DNA from: JALYGY01 sp963800975
Lineage (GTDB): Bacteria; Actinomycetota; Rubrobacteria; Rubrobacterales; Rubrobacteraceae
Assembly: GCA_963800975.1 (NCBI GenBank)
Contig: CAWDDB010000002.1
Span: 1-64,000, forward strand
DNA length: 64,000 bases
Reading direction: 5' to 3'
This document shows, one piece after another, positions 19,258-31,184 of the stretch; within the stretch, counting starts at the first letter, position 1, and the number at the start of each line of letters is the position of its first letter. The notes beneath the pieces are model-generated. The model worked only from the letters and a program-made list of their open reading frames with translations. It was not told the origin of the DNA and searched no databases. The position numbers and the translations under genes are program-made.

Positions 19258-20963
19258 CAGAATAGGAAGTAACGCTGGGCGAGCGGCAGCTCGACGGCGG
19301 GCTCCGAGGTGATAAGCTCCCCGTCCACGCGCACCTCGTAGGTCTCGGGGTCCACCTCGATATCCGGCAGGTGGTCGTTGTGGATCAGGTCCGCCTTCCC
19401 GATGGCCCGGGTGTTGCCCACGGCCGCGAGACGCTTTTTTAGGCCCACGGACTCCCCCAGGCCGTTCTCGGCGGCGGCGCCCGAGACGAAGGTCAGGGAG
19501 GTCGCGGCCGGCGTCGACCCGAACGCGCCGAACATCGGGCGCTGGAAGACAGGCTCCGGGGTCGGTATGGAGGCGTTGGGGTCGCCCATCTGGGCGTGGG
19601 CGATAAGGCCGCCCTTTATGATCAGGTCCGGCTTGACGCCGAAGAAGGCCGGCTTCCACAGGACGAGGTCGGCGAGCTTGCCGGCCTCGACGGAGCCGAC
19701 GTGGTCCGAGACGCCGTGGGCGATGGCCGGGTTTATGGTGCACTTGGCGACAAAGCGCTTCGCGCGGTGGTTGTCGTTGCGTTCGGAGTCCTCAGGCAGC
19801 GGGCCGCGCTGGACCTTCATCTTGTGCGCGGTCTGGAGGGTCCGGATCCAGACCTCCCCCACCCTGCCCATCGCCTGCGAGTCCGAGGACATCATGGAGA
19901 TGGCCCCGAGGTCGTGCAGCACGTCCTCGGCCGCTATGGTCTCGGCCCTGATGCGGCTCTCGGCGAAGGAGACGTCCTCAGGCACCTCTCGGCTCAGGTG
20001 GTGGCAGACCATGAGCATGTCCAGGTGCTCGTCCAGGGTGTTCACGGTGTAGGGACGGGTCGGGTTGGTCGAGCTCGGGAGGACGTTCGGCTCGCCGCAG
20101 AGCTCGATGATGTCGGGCGCGTGTCCGCCGCCGGCCCCCTCCGTGTGGTAGGCGTGTATCGTGCGCCCCCCGATCGCGGCGATCGTGTCCTCGAGGAATC
20201 CGGCCTCGTTCAGGGTGTCCGTGTGGATCGCGACCTGCACGTCGAGCTCGTCGGCCACCGAGAGGGAGGTCCTTATGGCCTGCGGGGTCGTCCCCCAGTC
20301 CTCGTGCAGCTTGAGGCTGGCCGCGCCGGCCAGGATCTGCTCCCGCAACGACTCAGGGTTCGAGGAGTTCCCCTTGCCGAGGAACCCGAAGTTCAGGGGG
20401 AGGTCGTCGACGGCCTGCATCATGCGGTGCAGGGTCCACTCCCCCGGGGTGCAGGTCGTGGCGTTCGTGCCCGTCGCGGGGCCGGTTCCGCCCCCGATCA
20501 TGGTGGTCACGCCGGACGCTATGGCGTGCGTCGCCTGCTGCGGGGAGATGAAGTGGATGTGGGTGTCTATGCCCCCGGCCGTGAGGATTTTGCCCTCCCC
20601 CGCGATGACCTCGGTCGAGGCCCCGACCTCGATCGTCACCCCATCCATCGTGTTCGGGTTGCCGGCCTTGCCGACGCCGGAGATCCGGCCGTCCCTCACC
20701 CCGATGTCGGCCTTGGTGATGCCGCCATGGTCCAGGACGAGCGCGTTCGTGATGACGAGGTCGACCGCGCCACCTTCGCGCGTCGCCTCACCCTGGGCCA
20801 TGCCGTCCCTGATGGACTTGCCGCCGCCGAAGGTGGCCTCCTCGCCAGCGAGCGTCAGGTCCTCCTCGACCTCCACTATGAGGGCCGTGTCGGCGAGCCG
20901 CACCCGGTCGCCGGTCGTCGGCCCGAACATCGCCGCGTACCGGCGCCTCGGCAGTTCCCTCAC
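19257..20963 (-). CDS. ureC: Urease alpha subunit
   Basis: This 568-residue catalytic subunit hydrolyses urea to ammonia and carbamate. Nickel ligands sit in HIH (135-137). The carbamylated lysine is K218 in SLKLHEDWG, and the flap cysteine/histidine motif MVCHHL is intact. Length is normal. GTG 20963 overlaps the ureB stop. No defect is seen, in contrast to the accessory genes downstream. Confidence 0.97.
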   Translation of the reverse strand: MRELPRRRYAAMFGPTTGDRVRLADTALIVEVEEDLTLAGEEATFGGGKSIRDGMAQGEATREGGAVDLVITNALVLDHGGITKADIGVRDGRISGVGKAGNPNTMDGVTIEVGASTEVIAGEGKILTAGGIDTHIHFISPQQATHAIASGVTTMIGGGTGPATGTNATTCTPGEWTLHRMMQAVDDLPLNFGFLGKGNSSNPESLREQILAGAASLKLHEDWGTTPQAIRTSLSVADELDVQVAIHTDTLNEAGFLEDTIAAIGGRTIHAYHTEGAGGGHAPDIIELCGEPNVLPSSTNPTRPYTVNTLDEHLDMLMVCHHLSREVPEDVSFAESRIRAETIAAEDVLHDLGAISMMSSDSQAMGRVGEVWIRTLQTAHKMKVQRGPLPEDSERNDNHRAKRFVAKCTINPAIAHGVSDHVGSVEAGKLADLVLWKPAFFGVKPDLIIKGGLIAHAQMGDPNASIPTPEPVFQRPMFGAFGSTPAATSLTFVSGAAAENGLGESVGLKKRLAAVGNTRAIGKADLIHNDHLPDIEVDPETYEVRVDGELITSEPAVELPLAQRYFLF

Positions 20964-21331
20964 GCGTGCCCCGCAAAGCCTTGCTCGCGCGCCCGCCTGA
21001 GGGCCGCCTCCCTGACCTCCGGGTCGTCGAGCGCGCCCTCCGTAAGCCCGTTCAGGCCGCTGACGATGCGCCTACCCCCGATCCTGACCAGCTCCACCTC
21101 CCGCCGGTCGCCAGGCTCGAAGCGCACGGAGGTGCCGGCCGGGATGTTCAGGCGCCTCCCGTAGGCCTGCCCGCGCTCGAACTCGAGGGCCCTGTTGGCC
21201 TCGAAGAAGTGGAAGTGACTGCCGACCTGCACCGGCCGATCCCCGGTGTTCGTGACGGCGAGGACGAGGGCGGGATGGCCCGCGTTCAGCTTGACCGAGC
21301 CCTCGGCCGGGAGCGATTCGCCGGGAATCAT
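20960..21331 (-). CDS. ureB: Urease beta subunit
   Basis: This 123-residue protein starts at ATG 21331. It has the typical MIPGE opening and the motifs TNTGDRPVQVGSHFHFFEAN and RRLNIPAGTSVRFEPG. The C-terminal extra ~20 residues (ALDDPEVREAALRRAREQ) are normal for actinobacterial UreB. It is coupled to ureC by a GTGA overlap and separated by 10 bases from ureA. Confidence 0.96.
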   Translation of the reverse strand: MIPGESLPAEGSVKLNAGHPALVLAVTNTGDRPVQVGSHFHFFEANRALEFERGQAYGRRLNIPAGTSVRFEPGDRREVELVRIGGRRIVSGLNGLTEGALDDPEVREAALRRAREQGFAGHA

Positions 21332-21341
21332 CGCTTCCCTC

Positions 21342-21644
21342 CTAGACGATGGGGTCGTGGACGGTGACGAGCTTGGTACCGTCGGGGGAGGTGGCCTCGA
21401 TGGCCACCTCGTCAACCATCTCCGGGACGCCCTCCATGACGTCCTCACGCGAGAGCACGGTCGCCCCGAAGCTCATGAGCTGGTCCACGCTCTTGCCGTC
21501 GCGCGCGCCCTCGAGCAGCTCGCCCGAGATCAGGGCCACGGCTTCGGGGTAGTTGAGCTTCAAGCCCCGCTGCCTGCGCCGCCGCGCCACCTCGGCGGCG
21601 GTGAAGATCATGAGCTTGTCCTGCTCCGCGGGCGAGAGTTTGAT
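21342..21644 (-). CDS. ureA: Urease gamma subunit
   Basis: The conserved UreA N-terminus (KLSPAEQDKLMIFTAAEVA) is present, but the codon where the initiator Met belongs is ATC at 21644. No ATG/GTG/TTG lies in frame just upstream. An internal ATG at 21611 would lose 11 conserved residues. Either ATC is used as a rare start, or the base is miscalled; AGGGGGA sits 4 bases upstream. The rest (LNYPEAVALISGELLEGARDG to VTVHDPIV) is normal, about 100 residues. Confidence 0.92.
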   Translation of the reverse strand: MKLSPAEQDKLMIFTAAEVARRRRQRGLKLNYPEAVALISGELLEGARDGKSVDQLMSFGATVLSREDVMEGVPEMVDEVAIEATSPDGTKLVTVHDPIV

Positions 21645-21676
21645 AGGTCCCCCTTCGGACGTTTCGCAGAGACGCT

Positions 21677-21708
21677 ACGTAGAGCCGTAGCATGCTACGG
21701 CTCTACGT
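21677..21708. repeat. Perfect 32-base palindrome upstream of ureA
   Basis: The left half ACGTAGAGCCGTAGCA is followed directly by its exact complement. It lies 33 bases before ureA and 159 bases after the preceding glycosylase gene. There is no T-run after it on the minus strand. It could be a repeated palindromic element or a transcription barrier insulating urease. Confidence 0.75.
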
Positions 21709-21866
21709 TTGTCGGCCCATGCCGATAGGGAGCATCTTATGTCTCGCGCGCCGCACCGTCTCCGGCCCGAGGTCCAAAGGGAGGCCGTCGACCGGTAGTA
21801 TTTCTAGGAACTGTGCGGATAATGCCCGCCCCGATTGGCCGAGGTTGGTGAGGCGGTGGACCCGGG

Positions 21867-23072
21867 CTACACGATCGCGGCCTGGAGTGGCTCGGCTAGG
21901 GCGGGGGGGTCCGAGAACCTCACGAGGATTTCCGGTGTCGCGTGCCAGCTCGCGCAATCCCGCAGCGCGCCAGCCAGCCCGGCGACGAGATCTTCCGAGA
22001 CAGGAACTCCAGGCTCCAGGTGTAGCGCCCTGACCTCGAAGACGCCCTCCTTGCGGTGCGCCTTCGCGTCGAGCCTGCCGACCAGGTCGCCGCGGTGCAG
22101 TATGGGGAGCGAGTAATAGCCGTAGCGACGCTTGGCGGCGGGGGTGTAGACCTCGATCCTGTACTCGAAACCAAATAGCTCCAGCGCCCGCGCCCGGTCC
22201 CAGACCACGGGATCGAACGGCGAGAGCAATACGGTGCGAGAAGGGCGAAGCTCCCCCGAGAGGGCTGCCTCGGCCAGCGCCGCGTTCTCGGGATGGACGT
22301 AGGCTGGCTCGTTCTCGATGCTGGCGCGCAGTAGACCGCCTTCTTCGGCAAGCTCCTCCAGTAACTCTGCGACACGCTTTTTCGGCGTGCGGAAATAGTC
22401 TGGGACCCAGCGCGGCGCGGCCACGCCGAGAGATCGCACCGCCAGCAGGGCGAACGCCCGCCGCGCCTCTTCGCGCGTCGGCGCGAGGGCGTCCTCCCAT
22501 CCAGGCAGGGCGCGTTCGAGCACGCGCTCGCGCAGGTCGTAGACGCGGTGGAAGTTGGGGTCGCGGCGCGAGATCATGAGCTCCCCTGCGGCGAAGAGGT
22601 GCTCGAGCGCCCGCTTCTCGGGCTTCCACTCCCACCAGCCCCCGGCCTTGCCGTCGGTCCTGGCGAACTCGGCCGAACGCACCTCCCCCTCCTCGCGAAT
22701 ACGGCCCAGTACCCGCCTGACCTCCTCGGGGTGGGCCGAAAACCAGGCCCTGGACTTATCGTTGCCGTCAAGCATGTAGCGCCTGTAGAGGCCGTAGTCC
22801 TCGATCGGGATAAAGCAGGCCGCGTGCGACCAGTACTCGAAGAGCGCCCCTTCGGCCAGAAGCTCGTCCAGCCAGATAGGGTCGTAACGACCCAGCCTGC
22901 TCCAGAGGACCAGGTAGGGGCTGCGCGCGACGACGGAGATGGAGTCGATCTGCAAGATCCCCATCCTCCGGATGATCCCGCGTACGTCTTCCTTCGTCGC
23001 ACGCCGCGGCGCGGAGTCGAGCCCCTGCGCGGCGAGCAGCATCGCCCGCGCCGCCTCCCCGGAAAATCTCAC
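21867..23072 (-). CDS. HTH_42 winged-helix DNA glycosylase, YcaQ/AlkX type
   Basis: This family unhooks interstrand crosslinks and removes bulky alkylated bases. From GTG 23072 (GGAGG box) the protein is about 401 residues. The catalytic motif is QxD (Gln41-Ile-Asp43, in ILQIDSISVVARSPYLVLWSR), as in E. coli YcaQ. Three winged-helix subdomains follow, including YGYYSLPILHRGDLVGRLDAK near the C-terminus. A second, differently typed homologue lies immediately upstream in the same direction. Confidence 0.85.
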   Translation of the reverse strand: MRFSGEAARAMLLAAQGLDSAPRRATKEDVRGIIRRMGILQIDSISVVARSPYLVLWSRLGRYDPIWLDELLAEGALFEYWSHAACFIPIEDYGLYRRYMLDGNDKSRAWFSAHPEEVRRVLGRIREEGEVRSAEFARTDGKAGGWWEWKPEKRALEHLFAAGELMISRRDPNFHRVYDLRERVLERALPGWEDALAPTREEARRAFALLAVRSLGVAAPRWVPDYFRTPKKRVAELLEELAEEGGLLRASIENEPAYVHPENAALAEAALSGELRPSRTVLLSPFDPVVWDRARALELFGFEYRIEVYTPAAKRRYGYYSLPILHRGDLVGRLDAKAHRKEGVFEVRALHLEPGVPVSEDLVAGLAGALRDCASWHATPEILVRFSDPPALAEPLQAAIV

Positions 23073-23204
23073 CCGTTCACCTCCGGAAGACCCACGCTCA
23101 GGCACATAAGCCCCGCCTCCCATCTACCGTTCAGGAACACCGTAGTTATACGCGAGTCATCGCGATCGGACGAGTAGCAACACGTTCACGAAGGGCCAGT
23201 CCGG

Positions 23205-24347
23205 CTACGCCAGCCCATGGGATGCGGCGAACCGGACCTCGAAAGCTTCGGCAACCATCGATCCCGCCACGAAACGCAACAACCTCTCCCCCTCCTGTGC
23301 GAGAGCGTCGCGATCCTTTCGCGACAGCGTCTCGAACGGCCTGATGTCGAGCGTCGTCTTCCCGCGGGTCCTTTCCGCCTTCCATGTCCCGCAGACAAAG
23401 CCGTCTACCAGGAAGGTTGCCGGGACCATGCCGTTTCTGGAGGCGATCGCCTCGCGGTGCTCGTCGGCCACGATGCGCGTGCGGTCGGCGTGCGAGAGGA
23501 TCAGGTTGTCGAAAGCGGCCACGAAGCGCGCCGGGGCCGGCGTGTCGGGATCCGGCCTCGGCGCGTCGGGCAGGTCGAAGAGCTCGGTGCCCGAGGCGTC
23601 CCGGAACGTCCTCAGGCGCGGGCGTAGCCTCTCGAAGAACTCTTCTAGCCGGGTCAGGCCAGACCAGGTCTGCGCGTCCTTGACGCTCGCCGGCCCGAAC
23701 GCCCCGAGGTAGCGCGAGACCATCTCCTCCGGCGAGGGGTTCGGATCGAGCGGACGCCCGAGCCAGCCCTCGACCGTGGCGTGGGCGGCGGGCCCGCCCT
23801 CCCCCCAGATGCCGCGCGGCGGGACCTGCACCAGCGGCACCAGGTGGCGGATCGCACGCGCGAGGGCGGCAGGGTCGCGCTCAGGCCACCGTTCTCCTAG
23901 CAGCGCGCCGAGCTCCTTCGCGGTGAGCGGCCTTTCGTCGAGCAGCTCGCGGCCGGCCGTGACGAGTCTCCCCACGTCCATCCCCTCGAGCGCCGCGCGA
24001 CGGGCCCGCCCCGAGTAGAGGTTGCGGTCGATGGCGGGCTGCACCAGCGGACGCAGCGTCAGGCAGTCGCTGGCCGAGACAAGGTGGACGGTGTTGCGCA
24101 TGAGGGCGACGCGGACCGCGCGGCGGTCCAGGATCAGGCGCGACAGCTCCTCGGGACGGAAGCCCTCGAGCCGCGCCCACAGGCCGACGTAGGGCGGGTC
24201 GGGCGCCTGGGCCTGCAGGCCGACGAGGTGCTCTATCGCCTCGATGGCGACCATCTCTTTGCGGCGCAGAAGCATCTGCCGCTCCAGCAAGGCGCGGTTA
24301 AGCGCCCGCGGGCCGAGCACTTCCACGGATCCGGCCTTCGACGTCAT
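23205..24347 (-). CDS. HTH_42 winged-helix DNA glycosylase, AlkZ type
   Basis: It has the same fold as the neighbouring YcaQ-type protein but carries the QxQ motif (Gln45-Ala-Gln47 in GLQAQAPDPPYVGLWAR) that marks the AlkZ branch. Members of this branch remove alkyl or crosslink lesions, and some give self-resistance in antibiotic producers. ATG 24347 is preferred over the longer 24395 start because the family begins near here. There are 380 residues. No biosynthetic cluster is visible nearby, so housekeeping alkylation repair is the likelier role. Confidence 0.83.
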   Translation of the reverse strand: MTSKAGSVEVLGPRALNRALLERQMLLRRKEMVAIEAIEHLVGLQAQAPDPPYVGLWARLEGFRPEELSRLILDRRAVRVALMRNTVHLVSASDCLTLRPLVQPAIDRNLYSGRARRAALEGMDVGRLVTAGRELLDERPLTAKELGALLGERWPERDPAALARAIRHLVPLVQVPPRGIWGEGGPAAHATVEGWLGRPLDPNPSPEEMVSRYLGAFGPASVKDAQTWSGLTRLEEFFERLRPRLRTFRDASGTELFDLPDAPRPDPDTPAPARFVAAFDNLILSHADRTRIVADEHREAIASRNGMVPATFLVDGFVCGTWKAERTRGKTTLDIRPFETLSRKDRDALAQEGERLLRFVAGSMVAEAFEVRFAASHGLA

Positions 24348-24423
24348 CGCGCCCCGCCTACCAGGCACGCTGTCCCGAACAGACGCCCGGGCCAACGGTC
24401 GGGCATGCCGGGGTACGGACCGC

Positions 24424-24936
24424 CTAAGTCCTGGCCCCGGCGTCGTAGCGCTTCTGCAGCTCCTCGCGCGAGATGCCTTCGACGTGCGTCGCGATGTACC
24501 ACACGTGCCCGAAGGGGTCGGTCACGCCGCCGCGGCGGTCTCCGTCGGAGCTATCCTCGAGCGGCATCAGCTCGGTAGCCCCGGCCGCGATGGCCCTCTC
24601 GAACAACGCGTCGGCATCTTCGACGTAGAGGAACATGTGGACGGGCGAGCCGCCGAGCGCTTCGGGTCCGGCCATGCCGAAATCTGGCGCCTCGTCCGTA
24701 AGCATGATCGGCGAGTCTCCGATAACCACCTCAGCGTGCCGGATCGTTCCGTCCGGGTCCGCCCAGCGGAAGATCTCCTCGGCCCCGAAAGCCCTCTCGT
24801 AAAACTCGATAGCGCTCGCCGCCCCCTTCACCGTCACATAGGGCGTTACGGTGTGAAACCCCTCGGGCACGGGATCCACGTTCCCTACCTGCCCGCTTCG
24901 GGGGGATTGGCCGCGCGCTTGCTCCGGATCTGGCAT
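24424..24936 (-). CDS. VOC-superfamily protein, PhnB-like
   Basis: This 170-residue single glyoxalase/bleomycin-resistance fold protein has the PhnB-type pattern TPYVTVKGAASAIEFYERAFGAEE and DPFGHVWYIATHVE. ATG 24936 with GGAGG is the start. The N-terminus is a disordered Pro/Gln/Gly stretch. PhnB relatives bind a metal and a small ligand, but their reactions are mostly unknown. It runs toward the DNA glycosylases, 76 bases before them. Confidence 0.8.
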   Translation of the reverse strand: MPDPEQARGQSPRSGQVGNVDPVPEGFHTVTPYVTVKGAASAIEFYERAFGAEEIFRWADPDGTIRHAEVVIGDSPIMLTDEAPDFGMAGPEALGGSPVHMFLYVEDADALFERAIAAGATELMPLEDSSDGDRRGGVTDPFGHVWYIATHVEGISREELQKRYDAGART

Positions 24937-25017
24937 CCGTCCTCCAGTCTTGCCGCCGGACGATCTTGGATCAGTGTACGCGAGCACCCCTTATTTCCAT
25001 CCCCCAAAGCAACCAAG

Positions 25018-25103
25018 CCCAATAGCTGAAAGCGAGGGTAGGCGAAGCCTGCTCGCTGCAGCGTGCTGACAAGCGAAGCCCGACGAAGTCGGGCGTAGCG
25101 TGC
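25018..25103. repeat. REP-like palindromic intergenic element, copy A
   Basis: It contains GGCGAAGCCTGCT (25041-25053), GCAGCGTGC (25058-25066), a GCTGACAAGC motif and the hairpin GCCCGAC-GAA-GTCGGGC (25078-25094) just after the gltD stop. The first two motifs recur at 48604-48625. The hairpin may also terminate gltBD. Confidence 0.6.
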
Positions 25104-26533
<1,430 letters not shown>

Positions 26534-26534
<1 letters not shown>

Positions 26535-29500
26535 TAGCTCGCCACCTCGAGCTCGGACTCCTGGCGCTCCTGGATCACCCGCTTGAGATCGTTGGGCATC
26601 ACCTTGATAAACGAGGGCAGGAGGTCGTCCCACTCCCGGATGACCCTCTTGGCTACCGTGCTGCCGGTCCACTCGAGGTGCCGCTCGACCATGCCGCGCA
26701 GCAGGGCCACGTCGTCCTCGGACTCGACTGCCTCGAGGCCGACCATGTCCTTGTTGCAGAGCCTCTCGAAGACACCCTCCTCGTCCAGGATAAAGGCGAC
26801 CCCGCCGCTCATCCCCGCGGCGAAGTTGCGCCCCGTCGGGCCGAGCACCACGACGGCGCCGCCCGTCATGTACTCGCAGCCGTGGTCGCCGACGCCCTCG
26901 ACGACTGCGTGGACGCCGGAGTTGCGCACGGCGAAGCGCTCGCCGGCGAAGCCCCTGAAGTACGCCTCGCCTGCGGTGGCACCGTAGAGGGCGACGTTGC
27001 CGACGACGATGCTCTCCTCCGGTTTGTAGGCCGCGCTTTGCGTGGGGAAGACGGCGAGCCGGCCACCGGAGAGGCCCTTGCCAACGTAGTCGTTCGTGGT
27101 CCCCTCGAGGGTGAAGGTGAGGCCCTTCGTGGCCCAGGCACCGAAAGACTGTCCCGCGACGCCGTGGAAATCTATCCGGATGGTGCCGTCGGGGAGCCCT
27201 TCGCCGCCGTGGCGGCGCGCGATCTCACCCGAGAGCATCCCGCCGACGGTGCGGTTGGTGTTGAAGATGGGGTGCGGGAAGTGTACGCGCTCTCCGCCCT
27301 CGATCGCCGGCATGCACCTCTCTATGAGGTCGTTGTCCATCGACGCCCCGAGGTTGTGGTCCTGGCTCTCTGCGTGGTGGATCGCCTCTCCCTCAGGGGC
27401 CTCGACCCTGTGCAGGAGCGCAGAGAGGTCGACGCCGTGCGCCTTCCAGTGCTCGACCGCCTCGCGCATCTTCAGCTTGTCGGCGCGCCCGATCATCTCC
27501 TCGAACGTCCTCAAACCCATCTTCGCCAGGTACTCCCGCACCTCTTCGGCGACAAAGAAGAAGTAGTTGATTACGTGCTCGGGCGTCCCGGTGAACCGCT
27601 TCCGCAGCTCTGGGTCCTGGGTCGCGATGCCGACGGGGCAGGTGTTCAGGTGGCAGACCCGCATCATTATGCAGCCGGTCGCCACGAGCGGGGCCGTCGA
27701 GAACGCGAAGTCCTCTGCCCCGAGCAGCGCCGCCACGACGACGTCCCGGCCCGTCTTGAGCTGGCCGTCCGTCTGCAAAATGACCCGCCCGCGCAGGCCG
27801 TTCTCGACGAGGACCTGCTGGGTCTCGGCGATGCCGAGCTCCCACGGCAGACCCGCGTGCTTGATGGACGAGAGCGGCGAGGCCCCCGTCCCGCCGTCGT
27901 GGCCCGAGATCGTTATGTGGTCGGCCTTCGCCTTCGCGACCCCCGCGGCGACCGTCCCGACCCCGACCTCGGCCACGAGCTTCACGCTCACCCTGGCGCT
28001 GGGGTTGGCGTTCTTGAGGTCGTGGATGAGCTGGGCGAGGTCCTCGATGGAGTAGATGTCGTGGTGCGGCGGCGGGGAGATCAGGCCGACGCCAGGCGTC
28101 GAGTACCGGATCCTGGCGATGTACTCGCTGATCTTGTGCCCCGGCAGCTGGCCGCCCTCGCCCGGCTTGGACCCCTGGGCCATCTTGATCTGGAGCTGGT
28201 CCGCGTTGACCAGGTACTCTGTCGTCACCCCGAAGCGTCCGCTCGCGACCTGCTTGATGGCGCTGCGGCGGTTATCGCCGTTCTCGTCCGGCGTGAACCT
28301 CACCGGGTCCTCGCCGCCCTCGCCGGTGTTGGACTTGCCGCCTATGCGGTTCATCGCGATGGCGAGCGTCTCGTGCGCCTCCCTGGAGATGGAGCCGAGC
28401 GACATCGCGCCCGTCGTGAAGCGCCTGACGATCTCGCGCGCCGGCTCGACCTCGTCGAGCGGTATGGGGTCCTCCTCGAAGTCGAAGAGGCCGCGCAGCG
28501 TGGAGAACCTGGCGCTCTGCTCGTCGAAGTGGCGCGTGAACTCCTTGAAGGTCTCGAAGCTGCCGGTCTTCACGGACCGCTGCAGCGGCGGGATGCTCTC
28601 CTGGTTCCACTGGTGGTAGCGTCCCTGCAGCCTGAGCTGGTACTCGCCCCCGACCTCGAGCTCCTCGGGGCCGTCCTCGACGCCGCCGAATGCCCTCCGG
28701 TGCCGCTCCAGCACCTCGCGCTCGACCTCGACGAGGCCGACGCCCCCGACGCGCGAGGCGGTCCCCGCGAAGTACGTGTCTATGACCTCCCGGTTCAGGC
28801 CGACGGCCTCGAAGATCTGGGCCCCGCAGTAGGAGAACAGGGTCGAGATGCCCATCTTGGAGATGACCTTGAGAAGGCCCTTCCCGATGGCCTTGACGTA
28901 GTTCTTCTTGGCCTCCTCGACGCCAACCTCCCCGAGCATCCCCGAGCCGGCCATCTCCTCCAGCGTCTCGAAGGCCAGGTAAGGGTTGACGGCCGTCGCC
29001 CCGTAGCCGACGAGCAGCGCGAAGTGGTGCACCTCCCTGGCTTCAGCCGTCTCGACCACGAGCGTGGTGCCGGTCCTTATGCCAGCCCGCACCAGGTAGT
29101 GGTGGACGGCAGCGGTGGCGAGCAGGCTCGGTATCGGGGCCTGCATGTGACCCACGCCCCGGTCGCTCAAAACCAGCACGGCGGAGCCGCCGCGCACCGC
29201 GCTCTCGGCCTTCTCGCACAGCCGGCGCAGGGCGCCCTCCATGCTTCCTTCGCCGGCGGAGACGGAGAAGAGCGTGGAGATCGTGGTCGTCGAGGCGCGC
29301 TCGGTGCCGAGACGCCGGATCTTCTCGAGCTCGTCCGCCGTGAGGACGGGGCCTTCCAGGAGGACGCGTCGGCAGTGCTCGGGCGTCTCGTCGAAGAGGT
29401 TCTGCTCCGGACCCAGGGACATCTTGAGCGACATCACCAGCTCCTCGCGCAGCGGGTCTATGGGCGGGTTGGTGACCTGCGCGAAGTGCTGCTTGAAGTA

Positions 29501-31018
29501 CGAGAACAGGAGCTCGGGCTTCTCCGAGAGTACCGCGAGCGGCGTATCCGTCCCCATCGACCCGTCCGGCTCCTTGCCGTCCTGCGCCATCGGGGTGAGG
29601 AGAATCCTGAGGTCCTCTATGGTGTACCCGAAGGCGAGCTGCCGCTCGAAGAGGCTGGACGGCTCGGGACGCCCCTCCGGCGTCGCGTCGGGCAGCTCGT
29701 GCAGGTGGATCTCACCGCGCTCGAGCCACTCCCCGTACGGCCGCCGCTTGAACAACGGGCCTTTCACCTCCCCGTCGTGCAGGAGCTGGTTGCGCTCCGT
29801 GTCCACGACGAGCATGCGCCCGGGCCTGAGCCTCCACCGCTCCACGACGTCCTCGGCCGGGATCCGCAGCGCCCCATCCTCGGAGGCCATGACCACCCGC
29901 CCGTCCCTGGTGACCGAGTAACGGGCCGGACGCAGCCCGTTCCTGTCGAGGGTCGCGCCGACCAGGCGGCCGTCGGTGAAGGCGATCGCGGCCGGACCAT
30001 CCCACGGCTCCATCAGGGCGTTGTGGTACCGGTAGAACGCCCTGCGCTCCGGCTCCATCAGGTCGTCGTTCTCCCAAGCCTCGGGCATCATCATGGTCAC
30101 GGCGTGCGGCAGGCCGCGCCCCGCGAGGTAGAGGAGCTCGAGCGCGTTGTCGAAGGAGGCCGAGTCGCTCTGGTCAGGCTGGATTATGGGCGAGATCTTC
30201 GCCAGGTCCTCGCCGAAGAGCGGCGACTCCAGCCGGCTCTCCCGGGCGCGCATCCAGTTTATGTTGCCCCTGAGGGTGTTGATCTCGCCGTTGTGGGCGA
30301 CGTAGCGGTAGGGGTGCGCAAGCTCCCAGCTCCCCAGCGTGTTGGTCGAGAACCGCTCGTGCACCAGCGCGATGGCGCTCGCGAACGCCGGATCCCCGAT
30401 GTCCGGGTAGAACCGCGCCAGCTGCTCCCCCTTGAGCAACCCCTTGTACACGACCGTGCGCGACGAGAGGCTCACGACGTAGCCGCCGTGCGTCTCCTCG
30501 ACCGCCTTGTGCAGCCTGCGCCTTATGACGTAGAGCTTGCGCTCGAAGCCGGCCTCGTCGCCGTTGCGGCGCTCGACGAAGAACTGCCGGATGCGCGGCA
30601 TGACCTTGCGCGCCAGCCTCCCCGCCATCTCCGGCTGCACGGGAACGTCCCTGAAGCCGAGGAGCAGCTGCCCCTCCTCTGCGACGATCCGCCGCAGCGC
30701 GTCCTCGCAGTCCCTGCCCCCCTCCGCCCCGTACTCGAAGAGCATGCCAACCCCGTAGTAGCCCGCGGGCGGAAGCTCTATGCCCAGCTTGCCAGCCTCG
30801 CGGCGGAAGAAGGCGTCGGGGATCTGGGTCAGGATCCCGGCCCCGTCGCCCGTCTCGGGGTCGCTCCCGCTCGTGCCCCGGTGCTCCAGGTTGCACAACA
30901 CCTCGAGCCCTTCCTCGACCGTCTCGCGCGTGCGGCGCCCGTCTACGCGCGCCACAAACCCCAGCCCACAGGCATCGTGCTCGTAGATAGGGTCGTAAAG
31001 GCCGGGTTTATGGGTCAA
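26534..31018 (-). CDS. gltB: Glutamate synthase large subunit
   Basis: This 1494-residue protein converts glutamine and 2-oxoglutarate to two glutamates. The catalytic N-terminal cysteine is Cys17 (EHDACGLGF) after a 16-residue propeptide. The central and FMN domains follow, then the 3Fe-4S motif CHLNTCPVGI. The C-terminal beta-helix includes GLSGGRLAVFP and GGAVVVLGPTGRNFAAGMSGG. TTG 31018 has GGGAGG upstream. A 1511-codon open frame on the opposite strand is a composition artefact. Confidence 0.97.
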
Positions 31019-31144
31019 CAGGCTGCCTCCCGTAACGTCGCAGGGTGCGGAAAGCGTATTTTTGCACAGTTCTGCCGCCTATCACAAGGGGGAGCAAACG
31101 GTAGCATACTAGTGTCATGCAAGGCTTGTGGAATGGGTCAGGCA

Positions 31145-31184
31145 CCGGACGCCGCCGCGTCCGGAGGCGCCCCACCGGGGCGTC
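31145..31184 (-). promoter_or_regulatory. Two adjacent hairpins in the gltB 5' leader
   Basis: CCGGACGC-4-GCGTCCGG (31145-31164) is a perfect 8-bp stem, next to a GGCGCCCC/GGGGCGTC stem (31166-31184). They lie about 130-165 bases before gltB. They could be an attenuator or the end of an upstream transcript. No known riboswitch was recognised in the 31019-31310 gap. Confidence 0.45.
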
